DNA of 64,000 nucleotides from Peromyscus leucopus (lineage: Eukaryota; Chordata; Mammalia; Rodentia; Cricetidae), in the NCBI RefSeq assembly GCF_004664715.2, contig NC_051086.1, positions 71,415,986 to 71,479,985 on the forward strand, read 5' to 3'. This document shows, piece by piece, positions 21,364-32,940 of this stretch. Position 1 is the stretch's first letter, and each line of letters begins with the position of its first letter. The notes under the pieces were generated by a model that was not told where the DNA came from, did not search any database, and saw only the letters and a list, made by a program, of their open reading frames with translations. The translations under genes and the position numbers were made by a program.

Positions 21364-22184
21364 GGGGCGCTTCCCACGTGCCTAGAGAGAGATGACACAA
21401 AGTAAAAACACTGTGAAAATTCAGTCAGGTTTTTGTTTGCTTGCTTTGGAGCATCAGGATTGATTGGTCAAAGTTGTTTCGAGATATGGCTTGACAGAGC
21501 TTTCTGGAAGGATAAAGACATTGCCAAGCTCCTGCGGGATTAGCTCCCTGGCCACATCTGGCACTGCATCATAGGCATAGATAGGTAGGATCCCTGCTCC
21601 CCTGGACCACAATGTCTTTGTGCGACAGTTTATTTCTAATTCTTTTTCATACCTCCAGCATCCAGCATACGGCCTTGTGAAAATCTAGCTTTCACAAATC
21701 TGTTTGAATCACTCGGTGAGTGGATAAACAAGCCATTGCATGCCTGGGACCACAGGCCCACCCACCTGTGTGCACAAATCCTAAGCGGATACAGAGCTGA
21801 GGACTTTAGATAAACAGACACTGCGTGGCCGGAATTGGGGGCGGGGCTTCATGGCGGAAGAAAGAGGAATTGGGGGCGGGGACATACGCGCTTCACGGCG
21901 GAAGGAAGAGGTGTGTGCTATAAGAAAGGGTGGTGCACACAGACAGGTGGAGGGAGAGGCAAGCAGATGATCCTGGGTGGCGAGCTGGCATGATTCATGC
22001 TGCTTACATTTTTCTACTTCTGCGATTCTCTAATGGCATGCGTGTTTTTGTTGTTGAGTAACGCAAGCTCAGGACAAACAGTAATTTCCCCGAAACTCTC
22101 ATACTGTGTATTTAAAATTTATGCAAATGTTCTAGAGACACATCACGGTAGGCAATCTTTGTGATGTTTTACAAATTTAAGGAT
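21364..22184. other. Upstream flank of the second receptor
   Basis: Largely unassigned. It probably contains 5' noncoding sequence of the receptor. It includes the GC-rich tandem described at 21831-21930. Confidence 0.4.
21831..21930 (+). promoter_or_regulatory. GC-box tandem, promoter-like
   Basis: Two imperfect copies (21831-21865 and 21866-21910) each contain ggaattgggggcgggg, a GC box, and a cggcggaag-type motif; the first has catggcgg, which resembles a YY1 site. They are followed by ctataagaaaggg, a TATA-like sequence, at about 21919. This is the only CpG-rich island-like spot in the region. It could be a fragment of an LTR or of a host promoter. Confidence 0.4.
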
Positions 22185-22380
22185 GGGGGCTGAAGAGATG
22201 ACTCAGCAGTTAAAGGCGCTTCCTGATCATGCAAAGGACCCAAGTTTAGTCCCCAGACCCTGTGTTGAGAGGCTCCCAACTGCCTGTAGGGATTTGATGT
22301 CCTTTTCTTGCCTCTGTAGGCACTGCGCTCACATGTACAAATCCACACACAGATATAATTACAAGTAAAATTTAAGTATG
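22185..22380 (+). mobile_element. B2 SINE
   Basis: It has the head gggggctgaagagatgactc, a diverged body, and an A-rich end (acaagtaaaatttaa). Confidence 0.8.
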
Positions 22381-22437
22381 GTGAGTAGGGACTGGTAGAA
22401 AATATAAAACAGAGTTCTCCAGAAGATTATCCACATC

Positions 22438-22590
22438 GCTAGGCAGTGGTGGCACACGCCTTTAATCCCAGCACTCAGGAGGCAGAGGCAGAGAGATCTC
22501 TGAGTTCAAGGCCAGCCTGGTCTACAGAGCGAGTTCCAGGACAGTCGGGGCTACACAGAGAAACCCTGTCCCCCCCCCAAAAAAAAAATG
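22438..22590 (+). mobile_element. B1 SINE
   Basis: aggcagtggtggcacacgcc, aatcccagcactcagg and gaaaccctgtc are followed by an A-rich tail after a C-run. Confidence 0.9.
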
Positions 22591-22613
22591 AAATAATAAT
22601 AATGAGGAGGAGG

Positions 22614-22770
22614 AGAGCTGGTGGGATGGCTCAGTGGTCAACGGCTTGTGCTAGGTCTGATGAGTAAGATTGACCCCAGAAATTTACGTGAAGTGAGAAG
22701 GAGAGAATGACTCCACAAAGTTGTCCTCTGACCATTTGTGCCTTGACAAGCATGCACCCCACACAGATAC

Positions 22771-22821
<51 letters not shown>
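22614..22821 (+). mobile_element. B2/B3-like SINE with (CA)n tail
   Basis: The head gagctggtgggatggctcag is followed by a diverged body, then a CA run of about 25 units (22772-22821). Confidence 0.75.
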
Positions 22822-22823
<2 letters not shown>

Positions 22824-22871
22824 CATACCAAGGAGAGAGGTAAATAAGATAAAATGTAAAGAACTAAGAGG

Positions 22872-23035
22872 AAGGCCCTAGAGAATCGACTCAGCGGATA
22901 AGCTTAGGCGTTTGCCAGCACAAGGACCAGAATTTGGAGCCCCAGGACCCAGAGTGACCGGGAAAGACACCTGATGTCAGCCTCTGGCCCCCACAGACAT
23001 GTGCATACCAAACACACATTTGTACTAAATATGAA
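22872..23035 (+). mobile_element. Old B2/B3-like SINE
   Basis: gccctagagaatcgactcag and cagcctctggcccccacaga mark a degraded copy. Confidence 0.6.
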
Positions 23036-23039
23036 AGAC

Positions 23040-24000
23040 CTCAGAGGTGCTCTAATTTTGATATTTATGTCTTCATAATATTTGGAACTTTTACTTTAAG
23101 TGAACTATGCATAAATCATGATGGGAAAAGGAGATCTGAAAATGAAGAAGTAAGACACGAAGGAATTCTATCTCCGAGATAAGGTGATAGGCAGCTATTA
23201 TGCAGTACTCCTAGATATACGATATAGGATTTACTTACAACGTATCGGAGCCACAAGACTCACAGATGAACGGACATACCATCACCCAGTCCCAAGTACC
23301 AAGTGATACTCTCAGCAATTTACCTCCTAGTATAAATGAAACCCCATCTGTCCCTGAGAACCAGTTATGATGAACAGGGATGTGACAGACACCAAGTCCT
23401 GATGCCACCTGGATGCCACCAAAGGTCTAAAATATTGACAGATTCAATTTTTGTCTTTTAAAGTTTCAGCTTTTGTGTTTTAAAAAATATTCAGAGCTTC
23501 TTATTACTTATGGAAAAATACTTAAGATTTATCTATAATTCACCAACCACCTGAGAAATTATAATTAAAATATAAGAAGAGAAGTTCATTTATTGGATTA
23601 TCACATTGGCAGGATGAGTTTTAAAACTTGGACTCCTCAACACTGTGAGGGTTTAGGGAAACAGAAATCATTGTGCCTAACCATTCTGAAGACAACTTGA
23701 AATATATACTACATTCTTTTTTATATTCACTCATATGCATTTGTTAGAACAATAAAATCTTATTCTTAAAATGTATATTTAAGTATATTCCATGCAGAAT
23801 TCTTATACTATCAATAAAGCCAGAAGCAATTTAGCAAACAAGTCCAGCATATTACTGGACTTAAATAAAATGTGACGCCTCCCCGTGATGAAATTCTAGC
23901 TGTGATAAGTATGCATTCTAAAATGACATTTGATTATAGCAGATTTTTATTTTATTATATATTGATGTTATTTTAAAGAGATAATTACAAAACATTTTTA
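23040..24000 (+). mobile_element. AT-rich sequence with probable old L1
   Basis: Around 23520-23960 the order of phrases (attataattaaaatata, atcacattggcaggatgagt, cattctgaagacaacttg) resembles an ancient L1 3' region in sense. The left part is unassigned. Confidence 0.4.
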
Positions 24001-24004
24001 GCAT

Positions 24005-24150
24005 TTAGAGTTGTTTTTGAGACAGGATCTCACTATGAAGCTCTGGCCTGAATGTAAATCAGGCTAGCCTCAAACTTGGGGTTATCTTCCTGCCCCCTGA
24101 GTGCTGGATTTGCTAGCAGCAGCCAACACACCTGCTGACATTTTGTTAAA
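24005..24150 (-). mobile_element. Old B1/B4-type SINE
   Basis: The sequence ttttgagacaggatctcact and ctcaaacttggggttatctt is a strongly diverged reverse B1 body. Confidence 0.6.
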
Positions 24151-24461
24151 ATGTTAGAAAGGCAAATAAAAAGATGAAAATAAAAGATCAAATTGCTAAC
24201 AGTGGAAGCTAGTGTTTATACCTGGTTGGAGGAACTGACGGCATAGGTATATATTTTTCTCCTTTACAACTTTGCTCATTTTTCATCATTTAGACATGGT
24301 CATGAGATTTCCACTTAGCAAAAGAAATATTACAGTAAGAAAACAAAGAGAGCAAAGAGAAGAACTGCAGTCTTCTTGGTGTAGTTCAACACCATCCCTG
24401 TCTGCTGAGCCCTGTCCTGGGTAAAGATAGCCTAAGTGCAGGGACACCTCAGAACACCAAC

Positions 24462-24524
24462 AGGAAAGGAGGAGGAAGAGGAGAGGAGGGGAGAGGGGAG
24501 GAGGAGAGGGGGGAAGAGAAGGGT
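24462..24524. repeat. Polypurine GGA/GGGA tract
   Basis: About 60 bp of almost pure G and A on the plus strand. It could form a triplex (H-DNA). Confidence 0.75.
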
Positions 24525-24919
24525 GTATGTAAGAGAGCCACCCCCTCCCCAAGCTCTGTGAAAAGAACACGGAGAACAGCAAGTTCCCATTGCACACCCC
24601 ATCCCCACTCCTTGTGACAGGTCACCTTGATGACCGCAGCCGGCCAGCCAGCACCTGTCCTTTCTCCTAGCAGCCCAGCTCCATGAGACCCTACCTGTCC
24701 TGTTGTCTGTGATCTCACTCCTTCACTTCAAACCCACATTCATCTCTGGCTCTCCGGTCTCCTAGCCCCTCACCCAGCCAGGCTTCCTCCCCAGACTCTG
24801 CACATATTGTCATCAAAACAGAGGAACCCGTCCTTTGAAATCACTGGCCAGTTACTCCTTCTCTCTGACTCATTGTTCTGGGCTCCCGGGAGGGTTCCTG
24901 CCTCCAAACAGTGCTCCGT

Positions 24920-24979
24920 ATTAATCAACACTCTGATGCATAGTATGTCATTAATCAACACTCTGATGCATAGTATGAC
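24920..24979. repeat. Exact 30-bp tandem duplication
   Basis: The unit beginning attaatcaacactctgatgc occurs twice in a row with period 30 (24920 and 24950) and is nearly unmutated, so it looks recent. Confidence 0.9.
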
Positions 24980-25221
24980 ATCATGTCATCAACTTCTCAA
25001 GAGATACCTTCCCCCCATCTAATTCAAAATGTTTTCAAAAGAATTCCAAGGCTTTCAAAATGTCAAAAGAATTCTAGTTATTGTCTACAAGGAAGAACTG
25101 ACATTTAGGTAGAGTTCCAGGAGTGCCCTCATATCTACCCTAGAGAGGGGTCCATCTTTCTAGAATAATCTGCCACTTAAGTAGGAATCACAATCATTTA
25201 TTGTCATGGCAATACTCACCA

Positions 25222-25440
25222 GTTATTTATTTACTGAGTGTTTCCTGTGTGCTAAGCACTGTGCTAACTACCAGACACACCCTCTTATGTAATGCTTATA
25301 ATGTATAGGAAATACAAGGAATTATCTCTATGCAGGAGTACGCTGAGGCTTACAGCAGGTAAAAATCCACCCAGATCACACTGGGAATGACCAGCAGAGC
25401 CAGGTCTGCTTGGCCCCAGAATCTGCGCTCAGAGCTACCA
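25222..25440 (+). mobile_element. MIR SINE
   Basis: The core pattern ttactgagtgtttcctgtgt, gctaagcactgtgctaacta, then ctgaggcttacagcagg and gcagagccaggtctgc follows the tRNA-derived MIR consensus, an ancient mammalian SINE. Confidence 0.75.
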
Positions 25441-27240
25441 TTCTCTTCTTCCTGGCTTTCCTCTAAAAACCTCAATGTCAGCCAAACTGAGCCCTTCCAA
25501 GGTCCCTCAGGTGACAGTGCCCCATGTGGATGCCTTGCTCAGTCATCGGAATCCCACCCTTCTCTGAAGGTGCAGGAGTCACTGGGTCTTCTAGAACATT
25601 GTCCTGTGTCGGTATTTTTCCATAAGGATGTGTCTGCCACCTCACGTGTTCTCATCTCAGCATGAGGTCAATATGCCAGCGACTACATGGTGCCCAGTGC
25701 ACACACCCTCTCACATAAATGGCTCCCAAGAGAACACTTGTTCTGTGGTGACTGGAGCATTGAAATGGGCCAAACCCCTGGCAGCTGAAAGATGGAGGAA
25801 TAGCTCCGGATGAAGACACCTGGAAAGGAACGCAAGGGTCTAACTCCTAACATGGAGGTCTTTGGGAAAGCGCAAGCTTTGCCTTTGAAAGGCCATCGTT
25901 CCTCCCACAAACCCCTAAGAACCTTTGCAAACGTTTCTTCCACCTCTCGGAGCCAGAGAGTGGACTTGGAGGGGCTGTAGGAGGGAGAGACCTGGATACG
26001 GGTGGAGAAAGCAAAGGATTCCCAAGCACTTTCTGTTGTTACTCAGTTGTGTATCTGGTCAGTCATTGCTCTTAGGAAATCAGTCTACATGACTCTAAGA
26101 GAGAGGAGATGTGAGCTCCCCACACGGGAGTGAATCATTATAACCTCAGTGTGAGCAGCAACAGGCTCTGGCAAACACTGACTTAAGAGCGGGAATGATA
26201 ATGCTGAAGAGTGGCCCTAGAGGAGAAATGAAAATCTGGGCTGAGTAGGAGAGTGGAGAGGCAGGAGGAGGACGGGGGGAGCAGAGGAGATTAAAAAGGG
26301 AATATTAGAGAGTGGGAAGTGAGAGAGAGAGGCCTGGTTGTCTTTTCTCTGGGTGTGGGAAGAAGCTGCAGTATGGATGTGGGCGTGGGGGGAGAAAACT
26401 GTGTCTATATTCTGCCTTCCCTCCCACCCTCTGGGCTAAATTCTCCCCAACACATAAACCAGTATAGACGAAAGTCTTAACTCCAGATAAAACTAGCTGT
26501 TCTCCAAACCTCACGCCTCCAGGCTTCTTGCCCAGTGACTTCTCCATACCTTCCTTCCACCCTAGGCTGGTCTCACATCAGGTTTTATCTGGAGTCTCTC
26601 AGCCGTGACTTGGCCATGGGAAGGACATTGAAGCTGTCACCTACCTCCAGCCCAAATGGCCAAGGAGACTCAGAGCCCCCATCTTCTACCCACCCTTCTG
26701 CTGCAGCCCCATTCTCCTGTCCTCTCTGGGACCAGAACATAGAGGATTGGCCTTAAGAAGGACAATTTCTCAAGGGACAGAAGTTAGTCTTAATTCTTGA
26801 AGGGAAGATGGGCTCGGTCTGCTGAGGGCGAAGGAGCAATGGGAGTCATTAAAAAAAAAAAGTATTTCAGCTCTTGCGTCAGATGCAGGTAATCATTGAG
26901 ATACCGCCTTGGGGACAGTGCTTTCAAAATGACAGCTCACAGGACCAAGATAAGAGTAAGAGTCCTGAGGGGAAGTGAATCCAGGGAGGTCTCCAAGAAT
27001 GAACGCCCTGGGAGTCAGCACCATGGACAGCATTGGGGGGTTAGAAAAGTGTCATTGTAGTTGGAAAAGTGATCCCTGTCCTAAGACACTCTCCAAGTCG
27101 CTGTCTCTACCGAGCAAACCCCAAAGACTTTCTCACCTGTAGCCCCTCACGTCAGCTTCCAGTCTCCCTTCCTCACAGCCAGAGTGAATTTACTCGGTAG
27201 ACATTGGCTACATTCGCTCTCAAGCATAATTCACATCTAA
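25441..27240. other. Intergenic, no repeat or gene recognised
   Basis: About 1.8 kb with short open frames only (up to 86 codons) and no family resemblance. Because it is repeat-poor it is the best place in this part to look for conserved noncoding elements. Confidence 0.45.
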
Positions 27241-27474
27241 GACTCACCATATTTGGGGGTTGTGCCCAGGACCTCACACATGCCAGGCTCGTGCTCTCTC
27301 ACAGCGCTACAGCCCCAACGCTCCTCCTACTTTCAGTTTTGCCCAAGCTTGTCTTGAACTCACTCTACAACCCAGGATTACCTTGAGCTTAATATCTTCT
27401 TGTCTCGGCCTCTCAAATAGCTAAAATAACTTAAAAGTGTGTGTCACCACTGCCTGGCTATTTTTTTAACTAAG
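27241..27474 (-). mobile_element. Old B4-type SINE (reverse)
   Basis: An ID-like reverse head (gtgcccaggacctcacacat, cacagcgctacagcccca) and a degraded B1 body. Confidence 0.55.
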
Positions 27475-27693
27475 TTTTTTAAATTTGTCTATTTATTTAC
27501 TTTATGTATATGAGTGTTTTTTGCTTGCATATATGTCTGCATACCATATGTATACCTAGTGCCAGCAGAGGCCTCAGAGTCCCTGGGACTGAAGTTAAGA
27601 CAGCTGTCAGCTGCCATGTGGGCGCTGGGAATCCAACACAGGTCCTCTGGAAGAGCAGCCAGTGCTCTTAACGGCTGAGCCTTCTCTCCAGTC
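27475..27693 (-). mobile_element. B2 SINE
   Basis: The reverse body cacaggtcctctggaagagc and cagtgctcttaacggctgag ends at the head ctctccagtcc. Confidence 0.9.
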
Positions 27694-27715
27694 CAAACTC
27701 ACCACTTTAAATTCA

Positions 27716-27860
27716 GCCAGGTAGTGGTGGTGCACACCTTTAATCCCAGCACTCAGGAGGCAGAGGCAAGCAGATCTCGGAGTTCAAGGCCAGCCTGGTC
27801 TACAGAGCAAGTTCTAGGACAGCCAGGGCTACACAGAGTAACCCTGTCTTGAAAAAAATC
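27716..27860 (+). mobile_element. B1 SINE
   Basis: ccaggtagtggtggtgcaca to gagtaaccctgtcttg is a complete B1 body. Confidence 0.9.
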
Positions 27861-27869
27861 AAACAAAGG

Positions 27870-29140
27870 GTATAATTCCGTGGGATTTTTGTGTACAGCT
27901 TTGTGTATCTTCATCACTACCTCCAGAACATTTCCATCACTCCCCAGAGTCACCTTGTATCCAGTAGCAGCCACTAGCCTTTCTGTTCTAGATTCTCAGC
28001 AACCGCTGACCTGAGTTTGCATCTGTAGATTAGCCTGGTCTGGATATTTCATTATTGGTTTTGCATCTGATTTCCTTTGCTTGTTTTCAAGTTTCATCCA
28101 TGTTGTGACATGCATCAATACTTCATTCCTTTTCATGACTGAAGTATATCTCATTGAGTGGATACACCATATTCATTTGTCCATTTATTCCAATTGTTGG
28201 GCATTTGGGCTGTTTATACTTTGTAAGTATTATGGTTAAAGATGCTAGCAACATTCCTAGAAAAAGGTTTTATATGGAGGTACACTTTCATTCATCCAAG
28301 ATATATACCTGGATATGGGATCTCTGGGTTTTATAGACCAGTCCATGCTAACATTTTGAAGAACAGCCAGAATGTTTTTTTCCAAACACCATTTTAACAC
28401 ATACCAGGAGTGTATGAGGATTATAATTTCTCCACATCATTACCAGTACATTTTACTGTTTACTTTACGTTAGTTACTTTTCTATTGCTGTAATTAAAAC
28501 ACCATGCTTAAGGCAACTTAAAGAAGAGAGAGTTTGTTTAGGCTTACAGTTCTGGAGAGTTAGAATCCATGATGGTGGCATTAAGGCATGGCTGTAGGAA
28601 GTTCAGGGATCACATCTTGAACTGTGGGCAAATTCTCAATGACATGAATCTTTAAGCTCTGAAAGCCCACCTCCAGTGACACACTTACTCCAGTCAGGTC
28701 ACACTTCCTAAGCTTTGCTAAAATAGAGCCACCAACTGGGACCAAGGGTTCAAATGTCTGTGTCTGTAGGGGACATTATTTGTTCAAATCCCCACACCAT
28801 CTGTCTTTTTAACATAGTCATCCTTGTGGAGATAAAATGGTATCTCCTGATTGTGATGTGCATATCCTCAGTGATGTTTGATGTTTTATATGCTTATCAG
28901 TCATTTGTATAACTTCTTTGGAGAAATACCAATTCAAAAGCTTTGTGTTTATTAATTAATGTACTTATTTGTGTGGTGCTAGGAACCCAACCCAATGCTT
29001 CATGAATATAAGACAAATACTCTACCAACTGAGTTATATTCCCAGGCCTTATTTTTAAAATTGGGTTGCTTATTTTTGTTATTGAATTGTAAGAGTTCTT
29101 TACACATCTGGCTGAGATTGAGCCATTATAAGATACAGAG
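27870..29140 (-). mobile_element. Old antisense L1, interrupted
   Basis: Phrases such as cattgagtggatacaccat, tttgtccatttattcc and gagataaaatggtatctcct are typical of antisense L1 3' sequence. The L1 runs from about 28020 to 28472 and resumes at about 28800. In between (28473-28797) lies another dispersed repeat that begins gttagttacttttctattgc, whose family I cannot name. Confidence 0.6.
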
Positions 29141-29145
29141 ATTAG

Positions 29146-29281
29146 AGGCTGGTGAGCTGGCTCAGTAAAGGCTCCTTCCACCAAGCCCGAAAATCTAAGT
29201 TTGATCTCCAGGATGCACAAGATAAAAGGAGAAATCTGACTCTTGTGACCTCTGCATATGCTCAGAAGTACATGGACACGT

Positions 29282-29330
<49 letters not shown>

Positions 29331-29345
29331 TGCACACACTCACAA
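29146..29345 (+). mobile_element. B2 SINE with (CA)n
   Basis: It has the head gaggctggtgagctggctca, a diverged body, a CA run (29284-29327) and an AAAT-type tail. A second CA/TA microsatellite follows at 29394-29450. Confidence 0.75.
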
Positions 29346-29481
29346 TAAATAAACGAACAAGCAAACAAATAAATAAATGCAAAATCTTTAAAGGATATAT
29401 ATATGTATATATTTATACACACACACACACACACATACATATATATATATTCTCCGTTATGTAGATTATCTTTTTACGCTT

Positions 29482-29605
29482 TTTGAGACAGGGTCTCAAT
29501 ATGTAGCCCAGGCTGGCCTTAAATTCGTGATCCTCCTGCATCTGCCTCCTGAGTGCTGGAATCACAAGCACCAAGCACATACCACACGGCTTACGTTCTT
29601 AAGAA
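29482..29605 (-). mobile_element. Old B1/B4 SINE
   Basis: The reverse body gagacagggtctcaatatgt, caggctggccttaaattcgt is diverged. Confidence 0.7.
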
Positions 29606-29611
29606 TATAAC

Positions 29612-29768
29612 ATGAAGCTGGGTGTGGCGGTACATTTCTTTAATCTCAGCACTCAGGAGGCAGAGGCAGGCTGATCTCTGTGAGCCCAAGGCCAGCCTGG
29701 GCTACCAAGTGAGTTCCAGGACAGCTAGGGCTGTTACACAGAGAAACCTTATCTCAGAAAACAAAAAT
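29612..29768 (+). mobile_element. B1 SINE
   Basis: gaagctgggtgtggcggtac to gagaaaccttatctcag is a B1 body. Confidence 0.85.
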
Positions 29769-29869
29769 ATGTATAATATGATATAAAAACCACCTTAATA
29801 TTCATAAAACCTGATGTGTTTATTTTGTTGGTTTTTGTTATGTTCTTGGTGTCAAATTTAGCACTCTGG

Positions 29870-31763
29870 TGCCACACCTGGGGACATGAAGAATCGATCT
29901 TATTTCACCAAGAGTTTTAGTTTTCCATTCCACGCTGACGCCTCCACAAACCCACAAACTCCTCAGTGCCAGAAACCAAAAAGATCATGAAGCAGCTTGA
30001 CCGCCAGGAAAAGACTTTCATGGTCTGACCTTTAAAAAGTATCAATGACCACAGAAAGAACTCATAATCAGATGAATGAAGTAAGGAAAGCAGGACCCAG
30101 GCAAGAAACTTACCAAGTGCATGAAATGGTCAGTAACTAGGAGGAGAATTTAAACTTGGGAAGTGAATTCAGCAAGGAAAGTTAGGCTCAGAAGAACAAT
30201 TTCAGGGACTGCAGACAAGACTGAGACAATAATACATTTAGACATACATAAAAAAAAAAAATGAATGAACGTGACCCAAACTTCCAAGAACTCTAGGCCG
30301 TATCCAAGAGACCAAACCTAAGAATCCACAGTCTAGAGATAGGAACTGAAATCAAACCTAAAGACATAGACTATCTATTCCATTAAATTATAGCAGAAAT
30401 TTTCCCAAACCTAGAAAAGAAATGAACATGCAGACACAAGAGGCATACAGAACCCCAAATAGACATGATCAGAGGTGGAACTCTTCATAAAATATCACAG
30501 TCAAGATGTCGAAACTACAAAGCCTATAAATAATGCTTAAAAAAAAACCTGTTAAATGGAAAATGTCAACTCACAAAGGCAGAAGCTATTCCTCAAGGAG
30601 CTATAATAATTATAAATATTTATGTGCTATATCTTGGGCTCCTAATTTCCTAAAACAAACACTAAAAGGCATGAAAAGCTAGATAGGTCCTGCCACAGCA
30701 ACAGTAGGAAATTTCACACCCAACTGTCACCTTTAGACGGGACTTCTAAGCTAAATATCAGCAAGGAAATTCAGACTTTAATTATACCATAGGTCAACTG
30801 GATTTAGCAGATAGATATAGACTATTTCATCCAACCATCTTTTCAGTGGTCCATGGAATCTTTTCTAAAGTCAGTCATCTTATACTCCACAAAGAAAGCC
30901 TTAACAAATAAAAAGATGGAAAGGAAGGAAGGATCTCCAATATCTTATCAATCCACAATGGAATAAAACTAGAAATCCACAGCAAGAGAAAGTACGCAAC
31001 TCCTGAAGACTGAGTAAACACCTTAGAATGAACACTGAATCACTAGAGAAATCAGGGAGGAAATTAAAGTATTCCTAGAATAATTTAAAATGATAGCACA
31101 ACCTACCAGATCCTCTGGGATACAGCTAAGGTCACTCTAAAGGGGAAAAATTTTTTATACAGCTAAGGTCACTCTAAAGGGGAAAATTTATCATTGCCAA
31201 TGTTCAAAAGAAGAAACATAAATAACCAATATGTATTTTTTTATGTGCATTGGTGTTTGGTTCCCTGGAACTGGAGCTACAGACAGTTGTGAGCTGCCAT
31301 GTGGCTGCTGGGAATTGAACCCTGGTCCTCTGGAAGAGCAGTCAGTGCTCTTAACCACTGAGCCATCTTTCCAGCCCCAACCAATATGTATTTTTTAAGT
31401 GTTTGATATACTTAGCCATTAGAGAAATTAAGATTAATACTACTTGGAGACTTCATCTCACCCCTGGCAGGATGGTCAATGTCAATGAAACAAATTACCA
31501 AAAATGTTGACAAGAATGTGAGGGAAAGAGACCCTTATTTATTGTTGATATGTGCCCCAGTGCAGTCACTAAAGAAGTCAGTATGGAGCTTTAAAAAATT
31601 TACTATATGCTCCAGTACAACACCTTGTGGGCATATTCACAAAAAACCTCTAAGTCTCAGCAAGATATATTTCACATCTCTGTTTATTGCTGTGCTGTTC
31701 ATAATATTATGAAGTGGAACCAACCTAGATGTCCATCAACAGAGGAATGGATAAAGAAAATGT
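29870..31763 (+). mobile_element. Old L1 (sense), ORF2/3' part, interrupted
   Basis: Many L1-like phrases occur in sense (gaaattttcccaaacctaga, gaggcatacagaaccccaaa, and near the end tagatgtccatcaacagagg and aatggataaagaaaatgtgg). It is interrupted by a B2 (31240-31378) and contains a 37-bp tandem duplication at 31121-31194. It continues after nested insertions at 32331-32480. All frames are broken. Confidence 0.65.
31240..31378 (-). mobile_element. B2 SINE in L1
   Basis: The reverse body gaaccctggtcctctggaag ends at ccatctttccagcccc. The 17-bp aaccaatatgtattttt on both sides (31224 and 31379) is a clean target duplication. Confidence 0.92.
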
Positions 31764-31765
31764 GG

Positions 31766-32330
31766 GGGCTGAAGAGATGGCTCAGTGGTTGAATACTTGG
31801 TTAGGCAATCATGAGGATGGGAATTCAGACCCCAGAGCCCCTGTGTTGCTGGAGGGCTTCTCTCCAGGTTCCACCAAACCCCGCAGTCCCACAATCCACG
31901 TACAAAATAATCACTCAGACACTTATATTACTTATAAACTGTATGGCCGTGGCAAGCTTCTTGCTAACTGTTCTTATATCTTAAATTAACCCATTTTTAT
32001 AAATCTATATCTTGCCACGTGGCTGGTGGCTTACCGGCATCTTTACATGCTGCTTGTCCTGGCGGTGGCTGCAGTGTCTCTCCCTCCTTCTTCCTGTTTC
32101 CCCAATTCTCCTCTCTCCTTGTCCCGCCTATACTTCCTGCCTGGTCACTGGGCATCAGTGTTTTATTTATATAGAGTGATATCCACAGCACCCCTGTAAT
32201 AAGTCTAGCATCTCAAAATTGCCTGCACCTCTAGCTCAAACGAATCTAAGTGCTTATGCACACACACCTACACACATGTGCACATATACTCAAGCATATA
32301 TGCATGTGCACACACACACGTTTTAAAAAG
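31766..32330 (+). mobile_element. B2 SINE split by an LTR
   Basis: The head (gggctgaagagatggctcag) and body run to 31843, and the remainder resumes at 32197 (taataagtctagcatctcaa) and ends in an A-rich tail. aaagaaaatgtgg before the head and aaagaaaatgtag after the tail form the target duplication in the L1. Confidence 0.85.
31844..32190 (-). repeat. Solo class II LTR nested in the B2
   Basis: A 347-bp LTR in reverse orientation (plus strand tgttgctggaggg to tatccacagca) is flanked by a perfect 6-bp duplication, CCCCTG (31838-31843 and 32191-32196). It shares the stretch actgtatggccgtggcaagc and the tail ttgccacgtggctggtggct with the LTRs at 32941-33487 and 33784-34329, but is a shorter, different subfamily. 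Confidence 0.92.
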
Positions 32331-32934
32331 AAAGAAAGAAAATGTAGTACATTTAAACAATGGAATCTTACCCAGCCTTAAAAATGAAATCATGGCATTG
32401 ACATGGAATTATTGTATTAAGCAAAGTGACATAAATGCAAAAAGACAAATGCCACATCTTTTCTCTTATGTGTAGATCCTAGATTTTAATTTTTATATGT
32501 GGACACATGTGGGGTGGGCACAGGCTGTAAAACTACAAACAGCCCATGAGAGAGGAGACAGATGTCTTAAGGAAGGGAGGGTAGTAGAGTCCAGGCAACC
32601 TGAAAGGAGCATAGGGAGCACTGAAGGATGAGACATGTGAGGTCCCAGGGGATGAGGCAGAAGTGAGAGGGGGTAATCAACAAACACAAAGCATGCACGG
32701 AAATGGGATGATTAACCCCATTACCTCCTTCGCTGATTTAAAAAACAATAATAACACACGAATGAAGGAGTTGTATAGCTTTAGCCCTGTACTTAGTTCA
32801 TTGATTTAGTCCAATTACTCTTTGTGTATAGAGCAAGGTAGCTCTCCAAGTTCACTGTGTTGCATGCGGCTGCTCAGTTGTCCCCCTTGTTTGTTAAAAA
32901 ATTGTTCTTTCTCCACCGACTGGCCTTTGTCATC
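32331..32934 (+). mobile_element. L1 remainder and unassigned sequence
   Basis: Up to about 32480 this is L1 3' sequence (aatggaatcttacccagcct). The rest is unassigned flank of the inverted LTR pair. Confidence 0.5.
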
Positions 32935-32940
32935 CTTGTG

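Noticed and set aside
22631..22831. Cys/Val-rich frames; similar ones at 2080-2322, 29195-29440, 34643-34996, 49337-49584 and 61615-62167
   Set aside because: They are translations of CA/TG microsatellites.
29940..30060. Possible processed pseudogene around aagatcatgaagcagcttga
   Set aside because: No open frame or family could be established; it is more likely part of the surrounding old L1.
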